Notes: a model not told the origin generated them from the letters alone. A stretch of 64,000 nucleotides of DNA from Frateuria hangzhouensis (GCF_026410505.1 NZ_JAPMIU010000002.1:124001-188000), one strand, 5' to 3'. Counted from the first letter of the stretch, positions 17,437-29,831 are shown. A program made the numbers and translations.

Positions 17437-17463
17437 CGGGGTTCAAGTCCCCGCGCGGCATCC
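17437..17463 (+). other. tRNA T-arm-like fragment
   Basis: CGGGG-TTCAAGT-CCCCG has exactly the 5-bp stem and 7-base TTCAAGT loop of a tRNA T-arm, followed by seven bases (CGCGGCA), a discriminator-like T and CCG. No D-arm, anticodon arm or matching 5' acceptor strand lies upstream, so this is not a functional tRNA. It may be a decayed tRNA end or a chance hairpin. Confidence 0.3.
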
Positions 17464-17468
17464 GATAG

Positions 17469-19796
<2,328 letters not shown>

Positions 19797-19833
19797 AAAC
19801 AGAAGGGCGCCACTCGGCGCCCGCCGCCTTTCT

Positions 19834-19893
19834 GTAGGAGCACACCCTGTGGCGACCGTGGGCATCCCGGTCGCGCACAGGGTGCGCTCCTAC
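19834..19893. repeat. REP-like repeat, family B
   Basis: Arms gtaggagcacaccctgtggc and gcgcacagggtgcgctcctac, between the convergent icd and aldo/keto reductase genes. Confidence 0.85.
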
Positions 19894-19900
19894 AGGGGTG

Positions 19901-20854
19901 TCACGCTGGCTCGGCGCTGGCCTGGTCGAGCAGCGCGATCTCGTCCGGTGTCAGCGCGAGCTTCACCGCCCCCAGCAGTTCGTGCAGTTGCGCCACGCTG
20001 GTGGCGCTGGCGATCGGCGCGGTGAGTCCGGGGCGGGCGATCAGCCAGGCCAGCGCGATCTGCACGGGCGTGGCCTGGTGGCTGGCGGCGACGCGGTCGA
20101 GTGCATCGAGCACGCCCAGCCCACGCGGGTCCAGATACTTGCGTACGGCGCCGCCGCGGGCGCGGCTCTTGGCCAGGTCCGCCTCGCTGCGGTATTTGCC
20201 GGAGAGGAAACCGCTGGCCAGGGCGTAGTAGCTGATCACGCCGATCTGCTCGCGCCGGATCAGCGGCTCCAGCTCGCGTTCGTAGCCGGCACGCTCCATG
20301 AGGTTGTATTCCGGCTGCAACGTCTCGTAGCGCGGCAGGCCATGTTCGGCCGACGCCTCCAGCGCCTCGGCGAAGCGGCCGGCGGTGTAGTTGGAAGCGC
20401 CGATCGCGCGCACCTTGCCCTGCTCGATCAGCCGTCCGAACGCGCCCAGCGTTTCGGCCAGCGGGACCGAGGCGTCGTCCTCGTGCGCCTGGTAAAGGTC
20501 GATGCACTCGACCTTGAGCCGCCGCAGCGAGCCTTCCACCGCCTGCTGGATGTTGACAGGCGACAGGCCCGGCTGCTCGGCCCACTTGGCCACCTTGGTG
20601 GCGATCACCACCTTGTCGCGCTTGCCGCTGGCCTTGAGCCAATTGCCGATGATGGTCTCCGACTCGCCGCCACGGTTGCCCGGCACCCAGGCCGAATAGG
20701 CGTCCGCGGTATCGATCAGGTTGAAACCGGCGTCGACGAAGGCATCGAGCAGTTCGAAGGAGCGTTTCTCGTCGACGCTCCAGCCGAACACGTTGCCGCC
20801 GAAGGCGAGCGGGGCGATGGCCAGCGGCGAGCGGCCGAGCGGGCGCAGTTGCAT
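19901..20854 (-). CDS. Aldo/keto reductase
   Basis: This 317-residue NADPH-dependent oxidoreductase has the (beta/alpha)8 fold of the AKR superfamily. The catalytic tetrad is visible: Asp and Tyr in NLIDTADAYSAW, Lys in VVIATKVAKW and His in LYQAHEDD. The nucleotide-binding C-terminal part contains IASATSVAQLHELLGA, as in the YajO/Tas-like bacterial group. It acts in the cytoplasm on aldehydes or ketones; the physiological substrate is not predictable. The ATG at 20854 is preceded by AGGAGCTCCC. It is convergent with icd. Confidence 0.9.
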   Translation of the reverse strand: MQLRPLGRSPLAIAPLAFGGNVFGWSVDEKRSFELLDAFVDAGFNLIDTADAYSAWVPGNRGGESETIIGNWLKASGKRDKVVIATKVAKWAEQPGLSPVNIQQAVEGSLRRLKVECIDLYQAHEDDASVPLAETLGAFGRLIEQGKVRAIGASNYTAGRFAEALEASAEHGLPRYETLQPEYNLMERAGYERELEPLIRREQIGVISYYALASGFLSGKYRSEADLAKSRARGGAVRKYLDPRGLGVLDALDRVAASHQATPVQIALAWLIARPGLTAPIASATSVAQLHELLGAVKLALTPDEIALLDQASAEPA

Positions 20855-20913
20855 GGGAGCTCCTTCGTGCGAGGGGAGTCCGCAACATGGTGCGCGCTGG
20901 CCAGGGAATCAAC

Positions 20914-20973
20914 TGCAGGGGCGCACTGTCCATGACCTTGAGCCTCGCGGTCGCGCACAGGTGCGCTCCTGCA
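20914..20973. repeat. REP-like repeat, family B (degenerate)
   Basis: The left arm tgcaggggcgcactgtc is decayed; the right arm gcgcacaggtgcgctcctgca is intact. It lies upstream of the aldo/keto reductase and just past the end of the small ORF at 20983. Confidence 0.7.
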
Positions 20974-20982
20974 GGATGCCGG

Positions 20983-21147
20983 CTAGCTGAGCAGTGCCGC
21001 GCGCAGCACCTCGCGCCAGCGCAACATGGGTGCGACGGCTCGCGCGGCGGGACCGCCACGGGCCGCCGGCGCATCCTCGCGCCAGCGCAGGTCGGTCGGC
21101 GTGGCATGGCCATGCAGGTACAGCAACTGCTTCCAGAGCGGTTTCAT
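20983..21147 (-). CDS. Small hypothetical protein (54 aa), divergent from a LysR gene
   Basis: The start at 21147 has CCGGAGG 5 bases ahead. The product begins MKPLWKQLLYLHGHATP, an amphipathic helix-like start, then an Ala/Arg-rich middle and the repeated tryptophan motif LRWRE (residues 20-24 and 42-46). No signal peptide or known domain. It is transcribed away from the LysR-type regulator at 21281, the classic arrangement of a regulator and its target. It may be real; without homologues it remains a prediction. Confidence 0.5.
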   Translation of the reverse strand: MKPLWKQLLYLHGHATPTDLRWREDAPAARGGPAARAVAPMLRWREVLRAALLS

Positions 21148-21280
21148 GGGAACCTCCGGTGGGGATATTGCCTTGGGGTGCATTCAAGGTACGGCGACGT
21201 CAGGGCGCCGAAAAGCGATATATTCGCAAGCCAGCCTTGATCTGGATTCAAGGCGTGTGCGCAGCCACGAGGCCGATCCC

Positions 21281-22195
21281 ATGAGCCAGATTCCGTTGGG
21301 CCTGTTGCAGCAGTTCGTGCGGGTCGCCCGCCTAGGCAACCTCTCGCGGGCGGCGGAGCAGGCCAACCTCACCGTCAGCGCGTTGAGCCACCAGGTACGC
21401 CAGCTGGAAGAGCGGCTCGGCCGGCGGCTGTTCGAGCGCGGTCCGCGCGGGGTGACGCTCACCACCGAGGGCTGCAGCCTGCTCGAGGCGGTGGCCGAGC
21501 ACTTCGACGGCATCGACCACGCGCTCTCGCGCTACCGCGAGCGGCGGCACGATTCGCTCACCCTGAGCGCCAGCTCCGGCATCACGTCCAGCTGGCTGAT
21601 GCCGCGCTTGCCGCGGCTGGTGGCGACCCACCCGGAACTGGAGCTCAACCTGCAATCGAGTTCGGCACTGGTGGATTTCGAGCGCGAGCCCGTCGACGTG
21701 GCCCTGCGCTACGGCCGCGGACAGTGGCCGGGCCTGCGCAGCGAGCGGCTGTTCGGCGAATGGCTGGCGCCGGTGGCCACGCCCGGCCTGCTCGCGCGCA
21801 TGGAGGGCGCGGACCCGGACGACCTGGCCGCCTGGCCGCTGCTGGGGGATCCGGGCGACCGCTGGCGCGACTGGTTCGCCCACGTCGGCGGTACGCCGCC
21901 GAAGCGCTACGTGGCGCATTTCGACAGCACCGACGCCCTGCGCCACGCGGCGCTGGAAGGCCTCGGCGTGGCGCTGGGGCGGATGGTCACCTCGCGCTCG
22001 CTGATCGACGCCGGCCGCCTGGTGGTGCTGGGCGAACGCTACCTGCCGATCCACGAGGCTTACTGGCTGGTCTATCCGCCGCGCTCGCAGGAACATCGCG
22101 GGCTGCAGGTGTTCCGCGAATGGCTGCTGGACGAAGCGGAGGCGTACTGCACGCAGATGCCGCGATTGCGCGAAGACGAATCCGCCAGCGCCTGA
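21281..22195 (+). CDS. LysR-family transcriptional regulator (GcvA/AmpR-like)
   Basis: This 304-residue regulator has an N-terminal winged helix, with recognition segment NLTVSALSHQVRQLEERLG at about residues 27-45, and a periplasmic-binding-protein-like effector domain. The stretch following the HTH, with GITSSWLMPRLPRLVATHP, places it near the GcvA/AmpR subgroup, which often control a divergent gene. Here the divergent gene is the 54-residue ORF, with the aldo/keto reductase beyond. The ATG at 21281 gives the standard LysR length; upstream ATG codons would add an unlikely 85-residue extension. Effector unknown. Confidence 0.9.
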   Translation: MSQIPLGLLQQFVRVARLGNLSRAAEQANLTVSALSHQVRQLEERLGRRLFERGPRGVTLTTEGCSLLEAVAEHFDGIDHALSRYRERRHDSLTLSASSGITSSWLMPRLPRLVATHPELELNLQSSSALVDFEREPVDVALRYGRGQWPGLRSERLFGEWLAPVATPGLLARMEGADPDDLAAWPLLGDPGDRWRDWFAHVGGTPPKRYVAHFDSTDALRHAALEGLGVALGRMVTSRSLIDAGRLVVLGERYLPIHEAYWLVYPPRSQEHRGLQVFREWLLDEAEAYCTQMPRLREDESASA

Positions 22196-22201
22196 TTTCC
22201 T

Positions 22202-23486
<1,285 letters not shown>

Positions 23487-23503
23487 CGCCAGGCCATCTC
23501 CTT

Positions 23504-23571
23504 GTAGGCGCCCACTTGTGGGCGATGCTCTTCGTCACGCAACAGACGGACATCGCCCACAAGTGGGCTAC
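23504..23571. repeat. REP-like repeat, family A
   Basis: Arms gtaggcgcccacttgtgggc and gcccacaagtgggctac; lies between frmA and the NYN-domain gene. Confidence 0.85.
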
Positions 23572-23663
23572 AGGGGCCGCAGGCGTGGAAAAAGCATTCC
23601 CGCAGACGCATCGCCCGGCTCGGCTAGAATGCGCGCGCTTCCCCGGCATGCCCAAGGATCCCC

Positions 23664-24326
23664 ATGCAACGCACCGCCATCCTGGTCGACGGCGCCTTCT
23701 TCCTTGCCCGCTACCGCAAGGTCTGGGGTGAGCGCGACGCCAATGACGCGCGCACCGTGGCCAAGACCGTGTTCGGCATGGCGCTGGAACACCTGAAGGC
23801 GCTGGACCGCCCGCGCGAGGCGCTGTATCGCATCTTTTTCTACGACTGCCCGCCGCTGGAAAAGGTGCTGGTGCGCCCGCTCAGCGGCGAGGCGGTGGAT
23901 TTTTCGCGTACCGGCGCGGCCGCCTTCCGGCGCGAGCTGCATGACCAGCTGCGCCGCCAGCGCAAGATGGCGCTGCGACTGGGCCGGCTGGCCGAGCGCG
24001 GCGAGTGGAAGCTGAGGTTCCACGCCTACCAGCAGCTGCGCGAAGGCACCCTGGCGTGGGAAGATCTGGGCGACGAGCATTTCGAGCCGGACATGCGCCA
24101 GACCCAGGTGGACATGAAGATCGGCATCGATATTGCCGCACTCACCTACAAGAAGCTGGTCGACCAGATCGTCCTGGTGGCCGGCGATGCGGATTTCATC
24201 CCGGCGGCCAAATTGGCCCGCTACGAGGGCATCGATTTCATCCTCGACCCGATGTGGCAGGGTATAGCCGCGGACCTGCACGAGCACATCGACGGTTTGC
24301 AGTCGGTCTGCCCGCGACCCTTCTGA
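23664..24326 (+). CDS. NYN domain protein (LabA/DUF88-like, predicted ribonuclease)
   Basis: This 220-residue protein has the PIN-like NYN fold. The conserved acidic residues expected at the metal site are visible in ILVDGAFF near the start, in FYDCPPLE, in QTQVDMKIGIDIA and in LVAGDADFIPAA. Members are predicted RNA-cleaving enzymes; a few act in tRNA or rRNA turnover, but the bacterial DUF88 group is mostly uncharacterised. The ATG at 23664 follows a short leader. It is followed by the exported methyltransferase gene after 35 bp. Confidence 0.85.
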   Translation: MQRTAILVDGAFFLARYRKVWGERDANDARTVAKTVFGMALEHLKALDRPREALYRIFFYDCPPLEKVLVRPLSGEAVDFSRTGAAAFRRELHDQLRRQRKMALRLGRLAERGEWKLRFHAYQQLREGTLAWEDLGDEHFEPDMRQTQVDMKIGIDIAALTYKKLVDQIVLVAGDADFIPAAKLARYEGIDFILDPMWQGIAADLHEHIDGLQSVCPRPF

Positions 24327-24361
24327 AGAGTTTTGTCCCACGCGTGGCCATGGAGATCACG

Positions 24362-25243
24362 ATGAAGACCTTGCTGCTTTGCGCCCTTTGCACCGCCGTC
24401 CTGCTGGCCAGCCCGGTCATGGCCCAGGACGACCAGCCCACCGATGCCCTGGTGCCGCCGACCAGCGCCAGCGACTACACCGCCGCGCAGCTGGACCGGG
24501 TCATCGCCGGCGACTGGCGTCCCGCCGCGCAGCGCGCGCGAGACGTCTGGCGCCACCCGAAGGCCACCTTGGAGTTCTTCCAGCTGCGCCCGGACCAGAC
24601 GGTGATCGAGATCACTCCGGGCGGCGGCTGGTACACACAGATCCTGGCGCCGCTGCTGCGCGACAACGGCCACTACATCGCGGCCGAGAAGCAGCCGGCG
24701 ACCGACACCGAGGCGCGCAATGACGACAGCGCGCTGCGCAAGCTGTTTGTCGCGCACCCGGCGCAGTTCGACCGCGCCCGCATCGTCACCTTCGATCCAA
24801 AGGCACCCGCGCTCGGCGCGCCGGCCTCGGCCGACCGCGTGCTGACCTTCCGCAACGTGCACAACTGGGCGATGGACGGCACCGCCGGCGCGATGTTCAA
24901 GGCGTTCTACACGGTGCTCAAGCCCGGTGGCGTGCTCGGCGTGGTCGACCATCGCGCCGATGCCGGCGCCTCGCTGGACGAGGTCAGGCGCACCGGATAT
25001 CTCCCGGTCGACTACGTGGTCAAGCTCGCCACCGATGCCGGCTTCGTGCTCGACGCCCGCAGCGAGATCAACGCCAACCCGAAAGACAGCCACGACCATC
25101 CCAAGGGCGTGTGGACGCTGCCGCCCACGCTGGCCATGGGCGACCAGGACAAGTCCTCGTACCAGGCGATCGGCGAGTCCGACCGCATGACGCTGCGCTT
25201 CGTCAAGCCGGAGGCGCCCGCGAACGCCGCCTCCGCGCGGTGA
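24362..25243 (+). CDS. Exported SAM-dependent methyltransferase-like protein
   Basis: This 293-residue protein has a signal peptide (MKTLLLCALCTAVLLASPVMA, cut after about residue 21) followed by a class I methyltransferase fold: motif I EITPGGGWYTQILAPLL, then RVLTFRNVHNW and VLKPGGVLGVVDHRAD. It matches COG4798 predicted methyltransferases, which are puzzling because SAM is not expected in the periplasm. The ATG at 24362 lies 35 bp after the NYN gene, and rluE begins 3 bp after its stop, so the three may share a transcript. Its substrate is unknown. Confidence 0.8.
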   Translation: MKTLLLCALCTAVLLASPVMAQDDQPTDALVPPTSASDYTAAQLDRVIAGDWRPAAQRARDVWRHPKATLEFFQLRPDQTVIEITPGGGWYTQILAPLLRDNGHYIAAEKQPATDTEARNDDSALRKLFVAHPAQFDRARIVTFDPKAPALGAPASADRVLTFRNVHNWAMDGTAGAMFKAFYTVLKPGGVLGVVDHRADAGASLDEVRRTGYLPVDYVVKLATDAGFVLDARSEINANPKDSHDHPKGVWTLPPTLAMGDQDKSSYQAIGESDRMTLRFVKPEAPANAASAR

Positions 25244-25246
25244 CGG

Positions 25247-25780
25247 ATGCTGGTCGCGTTCAACAAGCCCCATGGCGTGCTGTGCCAGTTCTCCGGTGAC
25301 GGAAGCCGGCCGACGCTGGCCGGATACGTGCACGAAAAAGACGTCTATCCGGCCGGACGGCTGGACCACGACAGCGAGGGCCTGTTGTTGCTCACCGACG
25401 ACGGCCGCCTCGCGCATCGGCTGACCGATCCGCGCCACAAGCAGCCCAAGACCTACCTGGTGCAGGTCGACGGCGCGGTCACCGACGAAGCGGTGGCCGC
25501 GTTGCGCCGGGGTGTCATGCTCAAGGACGGTCCCACGCTGCCGGCCGGCGCCGAGCACGCCGCGGAACCGGCCTGGCTGTGGCCGCGCGACCCGCCAGTG
25601 CGTTTCCGCAAGGCGATTCCCACCAGTTGGCTGGCGATCACCCTGCGCGAAGGGCGCAACCGGCAGGTGCGCCGGATGACGGCGGCGGTGGGCTTTCCCA
25701 CTCTGCGGCTGATCCGCGTACGCATCGGCGACTGGGGGCTGGACGGCCTGCCGTCGGGCGAAACCCGCCGGCTCTTGTAG
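25247..25780 (+). CDS. rluE: 23S rRNA pseudouridine synthase E
   Basis: This 177-residue RsuA/RluB/E-family enzyme has the catalytic Asp in [15 protein letters not shown], the [16 protein letters not shown] segment and the terminal [21 protein letters not shown] typical of RluE, which modifies 23S rRNA helix 93 (U2457 in E. coli). It lacks an N-terminal S4 domain, as RluE does. The stop codon TAG is made by the first bases of a family A palindromic repeat (ctcttgTAGgag), so the repeat overlaps the end of the gene. Confidence 0.92.
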   Translation: MLVAFNKPHGVLCQFSGDGSRPTLAGYVHEKDVYPAGRLDHDSEGLLLLTDDGRLAHRLTDPRHKQPKTYLVQVDGAVTDEAVAALRRGVMLKDGPTLPAGAEHAAEPAWLWPRDPPVRFRKAIPTSWLAITLREGRNRQVRRMTAAVGFPTLRLIRVRIGDWGLDGLPSGETRRLL

Positions 25781-25850
25781 GAGCCCACTTGTGGGCGATG
25801 CTTCTGGCTCGTGTGCGCAAAAGAGCATCGCCCACGAGTGGGCTCCTGCA
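25777..25850. repeat. REP-like repeat, family A, overlapping the rluE stop codon
   Basis: Arms gtaggagcccacttgtgggc and gcccacgagtgggctcctgc. Its first bases supply the TAG that ends rluE. Confidence 0.88.
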
Positions 25851-25890
25851 GGGGCTCGAGAGACAATGGGGTTTCCGCCGGGGCCTGCCC

Positions 25891-26637
25891 ATGACCACCT
25901 TCAAGGACCACTTCTCCGCTCACGCCACCCTCTACCGCGATGCGCGGCCGCTGCCGCCGGTCGACTGGTTCGCCTGGCTCGCCGGCCAGGCGCCGGATAA
26001 CGCGCTGGCCTGGGATGCCGGCTGCGGCAACGGGCAGGCCAGCCGCGGGCTGGCCGCGCATTTCGAACGCGTGGTGGCTACCGACCCCAGCACCACGCAG
26101 ATCGCGCAGGCCCTCGCGCACCCGGCCATCGACTACCGCGTGGAACCGGCCGAGCACAGCAGCCTGGCGGCGGGCAGCGCGAGCCTGGTCAGCGTGTCGC
26201 AGGCGTTGCACTGGTTCGATCTGGAGGCCTTCCATGCGCAGGTGCGCAGGGTCGCCCGGCCGGGGGCGCTGTTGGCGGTATCGGCCTACGGCAACTGCAG
26301 CGTGGACAGGGCCGTCGATGCCGTCGAGTGGAAGCTCTACGCTGAGACCCTCGCTGGCGACTGGCCGCCCGAACGTGCGCTGGTGGACGAGGGCTATCGC
26401 GGGCTGGCGTGCCCGTTTGCGCCGGTGGCCACACCAAGCTTCGCGATGCAGGCGCAGTGGAACCTGCCGCAGTTCCTCGCCTACCTGCGCTCCTGGTCGG
26501 CCACGCAGCGGTATCTGCGGCGCACCGGCGAGGATCCCGTCGAAGCGGCGACGCCCGCGCTGGCCGACGCGTGGGGCGAGGAGGGCAGGGTGCGTACCGT
26601 GCGCTGGCCGTTCTTCACCCGCGTCAGTCGCCTCTGA
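25891..26637 (+). CDS. SAM-dependent methyltransferase (UbiE/type 11 family)
   Basis: This 248-residue cytoplasmic methyltransferase has motif I WDAGCGNGQASRGLA, then SVSQALHWFDL, a signature of the SAM_MT11 'trans-aconitate-like' group in which a conserved HWF follows motif IV. The C-terminal half contains YLRSWSATQRYLRR. Family members methylate small acids or are uncharacterised; the substrate is not predictable. The start at 25891 is chosen because upstream in-frame ATG codons lie inside rluE or the repeat. Confidence 0.85.
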   Translation: MTTFKDHFSAHATLYRDARPLPPVDWFAWLAGQAPDNALAWDAGCGNGQASRGLAAHFERVVATDPSTTQIAQALAHPAIDYRVEPAEHSSLAAGSASLVSVSQALHWFDLEAFHAQVRRVARPGALLAVSAYGNCSVDRAVDAVEWKLYAETLAGDWPPERALVDEGYRGLACPFAPVATPSFAMQAQWNLPQFLAYLRSWSATQRYLRRTGEDPVEAATPALADAWGEEGRVRTVRWPFFTRVSRL

Positions 26638-26645
26638 CCCGGGCG

Positions 26646-27431
26646 CTAAAGCCCGAAGAAGGCCGCGGCTGTCGCCGTACTGTTCGCCGCCGTCACTTCC
26701 AGCGGTTCGCCGCGATCGCGCGCGACCTCCTCGCAGATGTGCCTGAGGTACATCGGCTCGTTGCGCCGGTGGCTCGGCTGCGGTCGCACCGTGCGCGGCA
26801 GCAGGTACGGCGCGTCGGTTTCCAGCATCAGGCGGTCGGCGGGGATCTCGCGCACGAACTCGCGCAGGTGAGTGCCCCGACGCTCGTCGCAGATCCAGCC
26901 GGTGATGCCGATGTGGCAGTCCAGCGCGAGGTAATCCCGCAGCGCTTCGCGGGTGTCGGTGAAGCAATGCACCACCGCCGCCGGCACGCGGGCGCGGTAA
27001 CGCCTGAGCAGCGCCAGGAAATCGGCGTGCGCGTCGCGCTGGTGCAGGAACAGCGGCTTGCCCTGTTCCGCGGCGATGGCGAGCTGCCGTTCGAATACGC
27101 GCAGCTGCACGTCGCGCGGGGAGTAGTTGCGGTGGTAATCCAGCCCGGTCTCGCCGACGGCGCGCACCTCCGGCTGCCGGGCCAGCTCGCGCAGGCGCGC
27201 GTCGATGGCCTCGTCGTAGTCGATCGCGTGATGCGGGTGCACGCCCGCGGTCGCCCACAGCACGCCCGGGTGCTCGCGCGACAGCGCCAGCGCCTGTTCG
27301 CTGCCCTCGCGCGAGGCGCCGGTCACCATCATCCGCGCCACCCCCTGCGCCGCGGCCCGCGCGAGCACGTCGGCGAAGTCGTGGCGGAAGGATTCGTGGG
27401 TGAGGTTGGCGCCGATGTCGACCAGCTGCAT
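26646..27431 (-). CDS. tatD: TatD family DNase/metal-dependent hydrolase
   Basis: This 261-residue TIM-barrel metalloenzyme starts with LVDIGANLTHESF, the form seen in true TatD rather than the H-x-H start of YcfH and YjjV, then TAGVHPHHAIDYDE, VGETGLDYHRNYSP, FLHQRDAH and LETDAPYLLPR, which supply the metal ligands. TatD is a 3'-5' exonuclease tied to DNA repair and turnover; despite its name it is not needed for Tat export. It is convergent with the methyltransferase gene 8 bp away. Confidence 0.92.
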   Translation of the reverse strand: MQLVDIGANLTHESFRHDFADVLARAAAQGVARMMVTGASREGSEQALALSREHPGVLWATAGVHPHHAIDYDEAIDARLRELARQPEVRAVGETGLDYHRNYSPRDVQLRVFERQLAIAAEQGKPLFLHQRDAHADFLALLRRYRARVPAAVVHCFTDTREALRDYLALDCHIGITGWICDERRGTHLREFVREIPADRLMLETDAPYLLPRTVRPQPSHRRNEPMYLRHICEEVARDRGEPLEVTAANSTATAAAFFGL

Positions 27432-27702
27432 GGCTTGTCCGCAAAAGCGCGCATTGTTGCAAAACGCGCCGGATTGGCAACGCCGCAGCGGTCGAGCCCG
27501 CTGTCACGCCGAAGCGACAAGCCACTGCCTAGCTTGCAAGCCGACGGTGGCAGGGAAGCGGTGGGCGTTCGTGAAGCAGTTACGCGATAGCCGGCAAGGA
27601 GCGTTCACGGCAGCCATCGTCAACGGAAGCGGGGTCGCAGGGCCCCGTGCAGTACGGCCCGCCGTGCAAGGCGGCGGGCGCTCAAGATCGGGGAATCTCT
27701 TC

Positions 27703-29658
27703 ATGGCAAATCGTATGCGGATCGGGGCGCTGCTCGGCGCTTCCCTGGCTTTCGCCTTTTCGATGGCTGCGCACGCAGCCAATAACACCGGCGGACTCGG
27801 CGGCACTCACTACAACATCAGCTCGCTGAAGAACAACGGCCAGTACGACCGCTTCATCGTGACCTGGCGTCCGGGCAGCGCCGAACACGCCAACCCGGCG
27901 CTGATGCAGCAGAGCATGGGGGCGGCGATCAGTCGCGCCGGCCTGATGCGCAGCACGTTCGGCCCGCAAGGCACCCGCATGGCCGCCGTGCATGCGAGCT
28001 TCGGGCGGCGGCTGGCGATCGGCGCGGACCTGCTGCGCACCTCTCGCAAGCTCGATCGCAGCGAGGCGGCCGCGTTGATGGCGCAGATCGCCAGCGACCC
28101 GGCCGTGCTGCATGTGGCGCCGGACGTACTGCGCCGGCCGGTGGCCGACATCGCCGCGCCCGCGTCGCTGCGGCCGAGCGCATTCCGGCCCAGCGACGCG
28201 GACTACCGCCAGTACCAGTGGGACCTGAAGGCGCCCAGCGGCCACGACACCGCCTTCGGCCACCGCAACTGGGGCGGTTCGCGCGTCAATGCCGCCTGGG
28301 ACCTGGCCGACGGCAAGGGCATCGTGATCGCCGTGCTCGATACCGGCATCACCACGCACGTGGACGTCAACACCCAGCTGGCCAGCGCCGGCTACGACTT
28401 CATCAGCGACAAGCTGCTCTCCGGACGCAAGAAGGACGGCCGCCGGGCCGGCGGCTGGGACCGCGGCGACTGGACCACCAGCGAACCGTGGAAGTCCATG
28501 TGCACGGATGCCTTCTACCCGCCCCAGCCTAGCTCCTGGCACGGCACCCACGTGGCCAGCACGGTCGGCGCCGAGCGCACCAACAACGGCATCGGCATGG
28601 CCGGCATCGCCTACCGCGCACGGGTGCTGCCGGTTCGCGTGCTGGGCCATTGCGGCGGCTACGACAGCGACATCAGCGACGCCATCATCTGGGCCGCCGG
28701 CGGCCACGTGGACGGCGTGCCGGACAACACCCATCCGGCGCAGGTGATCAATCTCAGCCTGGGTGGCTACGGCCAATGCACCGCCGACGACCCGATGGGC
28801 AGGGCGATCGCCCTGGCCAACCGGCGCGGCGCCACGGTGGTGGTGGCCGCGGGCAACGACTCGGACAACGCCAAGTACTACTCGCCGGCCAGTTGCCCGG
28901 GCACGATCACCGTGGCGGCCACCGGCGTCACCAGCCGGCGCGCGTTCTACTCCAACTACGGGCGCGCGGTGGACCTGGCGGCCCCGGGCGGCGGCATCTA
29001 TGCGGGCGACCGCAGCAGCGGCGACCAGGTGACCGACGGCTTCGTCTGGCAGGCGATCAACAGCGGCGCCAGCGGCCCGGTGGCCGACGACAGCAACTAC
29101 GCCGGCTACGCGGGCACCTCGCAGGCCACGCCGCATGTGAGCGGCACCATCGCCCTGATGCAGGGCGCGCGGCTGGCCCGCGGCCTCAAGCCGCTGTCGC
29201 CCGCCAAGGTGCTGGAGATCCTCCAGCGCACCGCGGCCACGCCCCGGGTGGCGCCGGACCGCCGCATCGGCGCGGGCATCCTCGATGCCTATGCGGCGGT
29301 GAACATGGTCGTGGCCAACGCGGCGACCGCCACGCAAGCGACCATGCTGGGCAATGGCGCGGCGCGCACGGGGCAATCCGGTGCCAAAGGCAGCCGCACG
29401 GTCTATCGGATCGACGTGCCCAAGGGGGCCGGCACGCTGCGCGTGCGCACCAGCGGCGGTCGCGGCGACGTCACCCTGTACCTCAAGCGCGGCACGCCGG
29501 CCACGCCGGACGACTACCACTGCCGGTCCGCCCACAGTGGCACCGCCGAATCGGTGAAGCTGGACCGTCCGGCCGCCGGCACCTGGTACGTCACCGTGGT
29601 GGGGCGGACGGCCTACAGCGGCGTCAGCGTCATCGGCAAGTACACCTCGCCGAATTGA
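27703..29658 (+). CDS. Extracellular subtilisin-like serine protease with C-terminal PPC domain
   Basis: This 651-residue secreted S8 peptidase has a signal peptide ending AHA (about residue 25), a propeptide to about residue 165, a catalytic domain with Asp213 (AVLDTGITTH), His280 (SSWHGTHVAST), the oxyanion Asn385 (VAAGNDS) and Ser473 (AGTSQATPHVSG), and a C-terminal pre-peptidase PPC domain (about 565-651). The PPC end YVTVVGRTAYSGVSVIGKY is closely matched in the metalloprotease at 30731. Proteases of this build are typical type II secretion substrates in Xanthomonadales, and the T2SS operon lies 10 kb downstream. The start at 27703 gives a normal signal peptide. Confidence 0.92.
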   Translation: MANRMRIGALLGASLAFAFSMAAHAANNTGGLGGTHYNISSLKNNGQYDRFIVTWRPGSAEHANPALMQQSMGAAISRAGLMRSTFGPQGTRMAAVHASFGRRLAIGADLLRTSRKLDRSEAAALMAQIASDPAVLHVAPDVLRRPVADIAAPASLRPSAFRPSDADYRQYQWDLKAPSGHDTAFGHRNWGGSRVNAAWDLADGKGIVIAVLDTGITTHVDVNTQLASAGYDFISDKLLSGRKKDGRRAGGWDRGDWTTSEPWKSMCTDAFYPPQPSSWHGTHVASTVGAERTNNGIGMAGIAYRARVLPVRVLGHCGGYDSDISDAIIWAAGGHVDGVPDNTHPAQVINLSLGGYGQCTADDPMGRAIALANRRGATVVVAAGNDSDNAKYYSPASCPGTITVAATGVTSRRAFYSNYGRAVDLAAPGGGIYAGDRSSGDQVTDGFVWQAINSGASGPVADDSNYAGYAGTSQATPHVSGTIALMQGARLARGLKPLSPAKVLEILQRTAATPRVAPDRRIGAGILDAYAAVNMVVANAATATQATMLGNGAARTGQSGAKGSRTVYRIDVPKGAGTLRVRTSGGRGDVTLYLKRGTPATPDDYHCRSAHSGTAESVKLDRPAAGTWYVTVVGRTAYSGVSVIGKYTSPN

Positions 29659-29661
29659 GGC

Positions 29662-29694
29662 GATGCCCCGGCGGCAGCGCGCCGCCGGGGCATC
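29662..29694 (+). terminator. Perfect 14-bp hairpin after the S8 protease gene
   Basis: gatgccccggcggc pairs exactly with 29681-29694 around a 5-base loop, 3 bases after the stop codon. It has no U-run, so it is more likely an mRNA 3'-end stabiliser or factor-dependent stop. Confidence 0.6.
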
Positions 29695-29782
29695 GCATCC
29701 GGAGCCCATCGGCGCGGTCCATGACGCCTTCTACACGGCGCCTTCACGGGCGCGGGCAGCCCTTTGACATGCAGGAATCCGA

Positions 29783-29809
29783 AGCCCGCGGCGCAGCTGC
29801 GGGCTTTTT
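29783..29809 (+). terminator. Rho-independent terminator downstream of the S8 protease gene
   Basis: Stem agcccgc/gcgggct (29783-29789 with 29799-29805) followed by a run of five T. Confidence 0.75.
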
Positions 29810-29831
29810 CGTCGAGGGCGAAAAAATCCGA

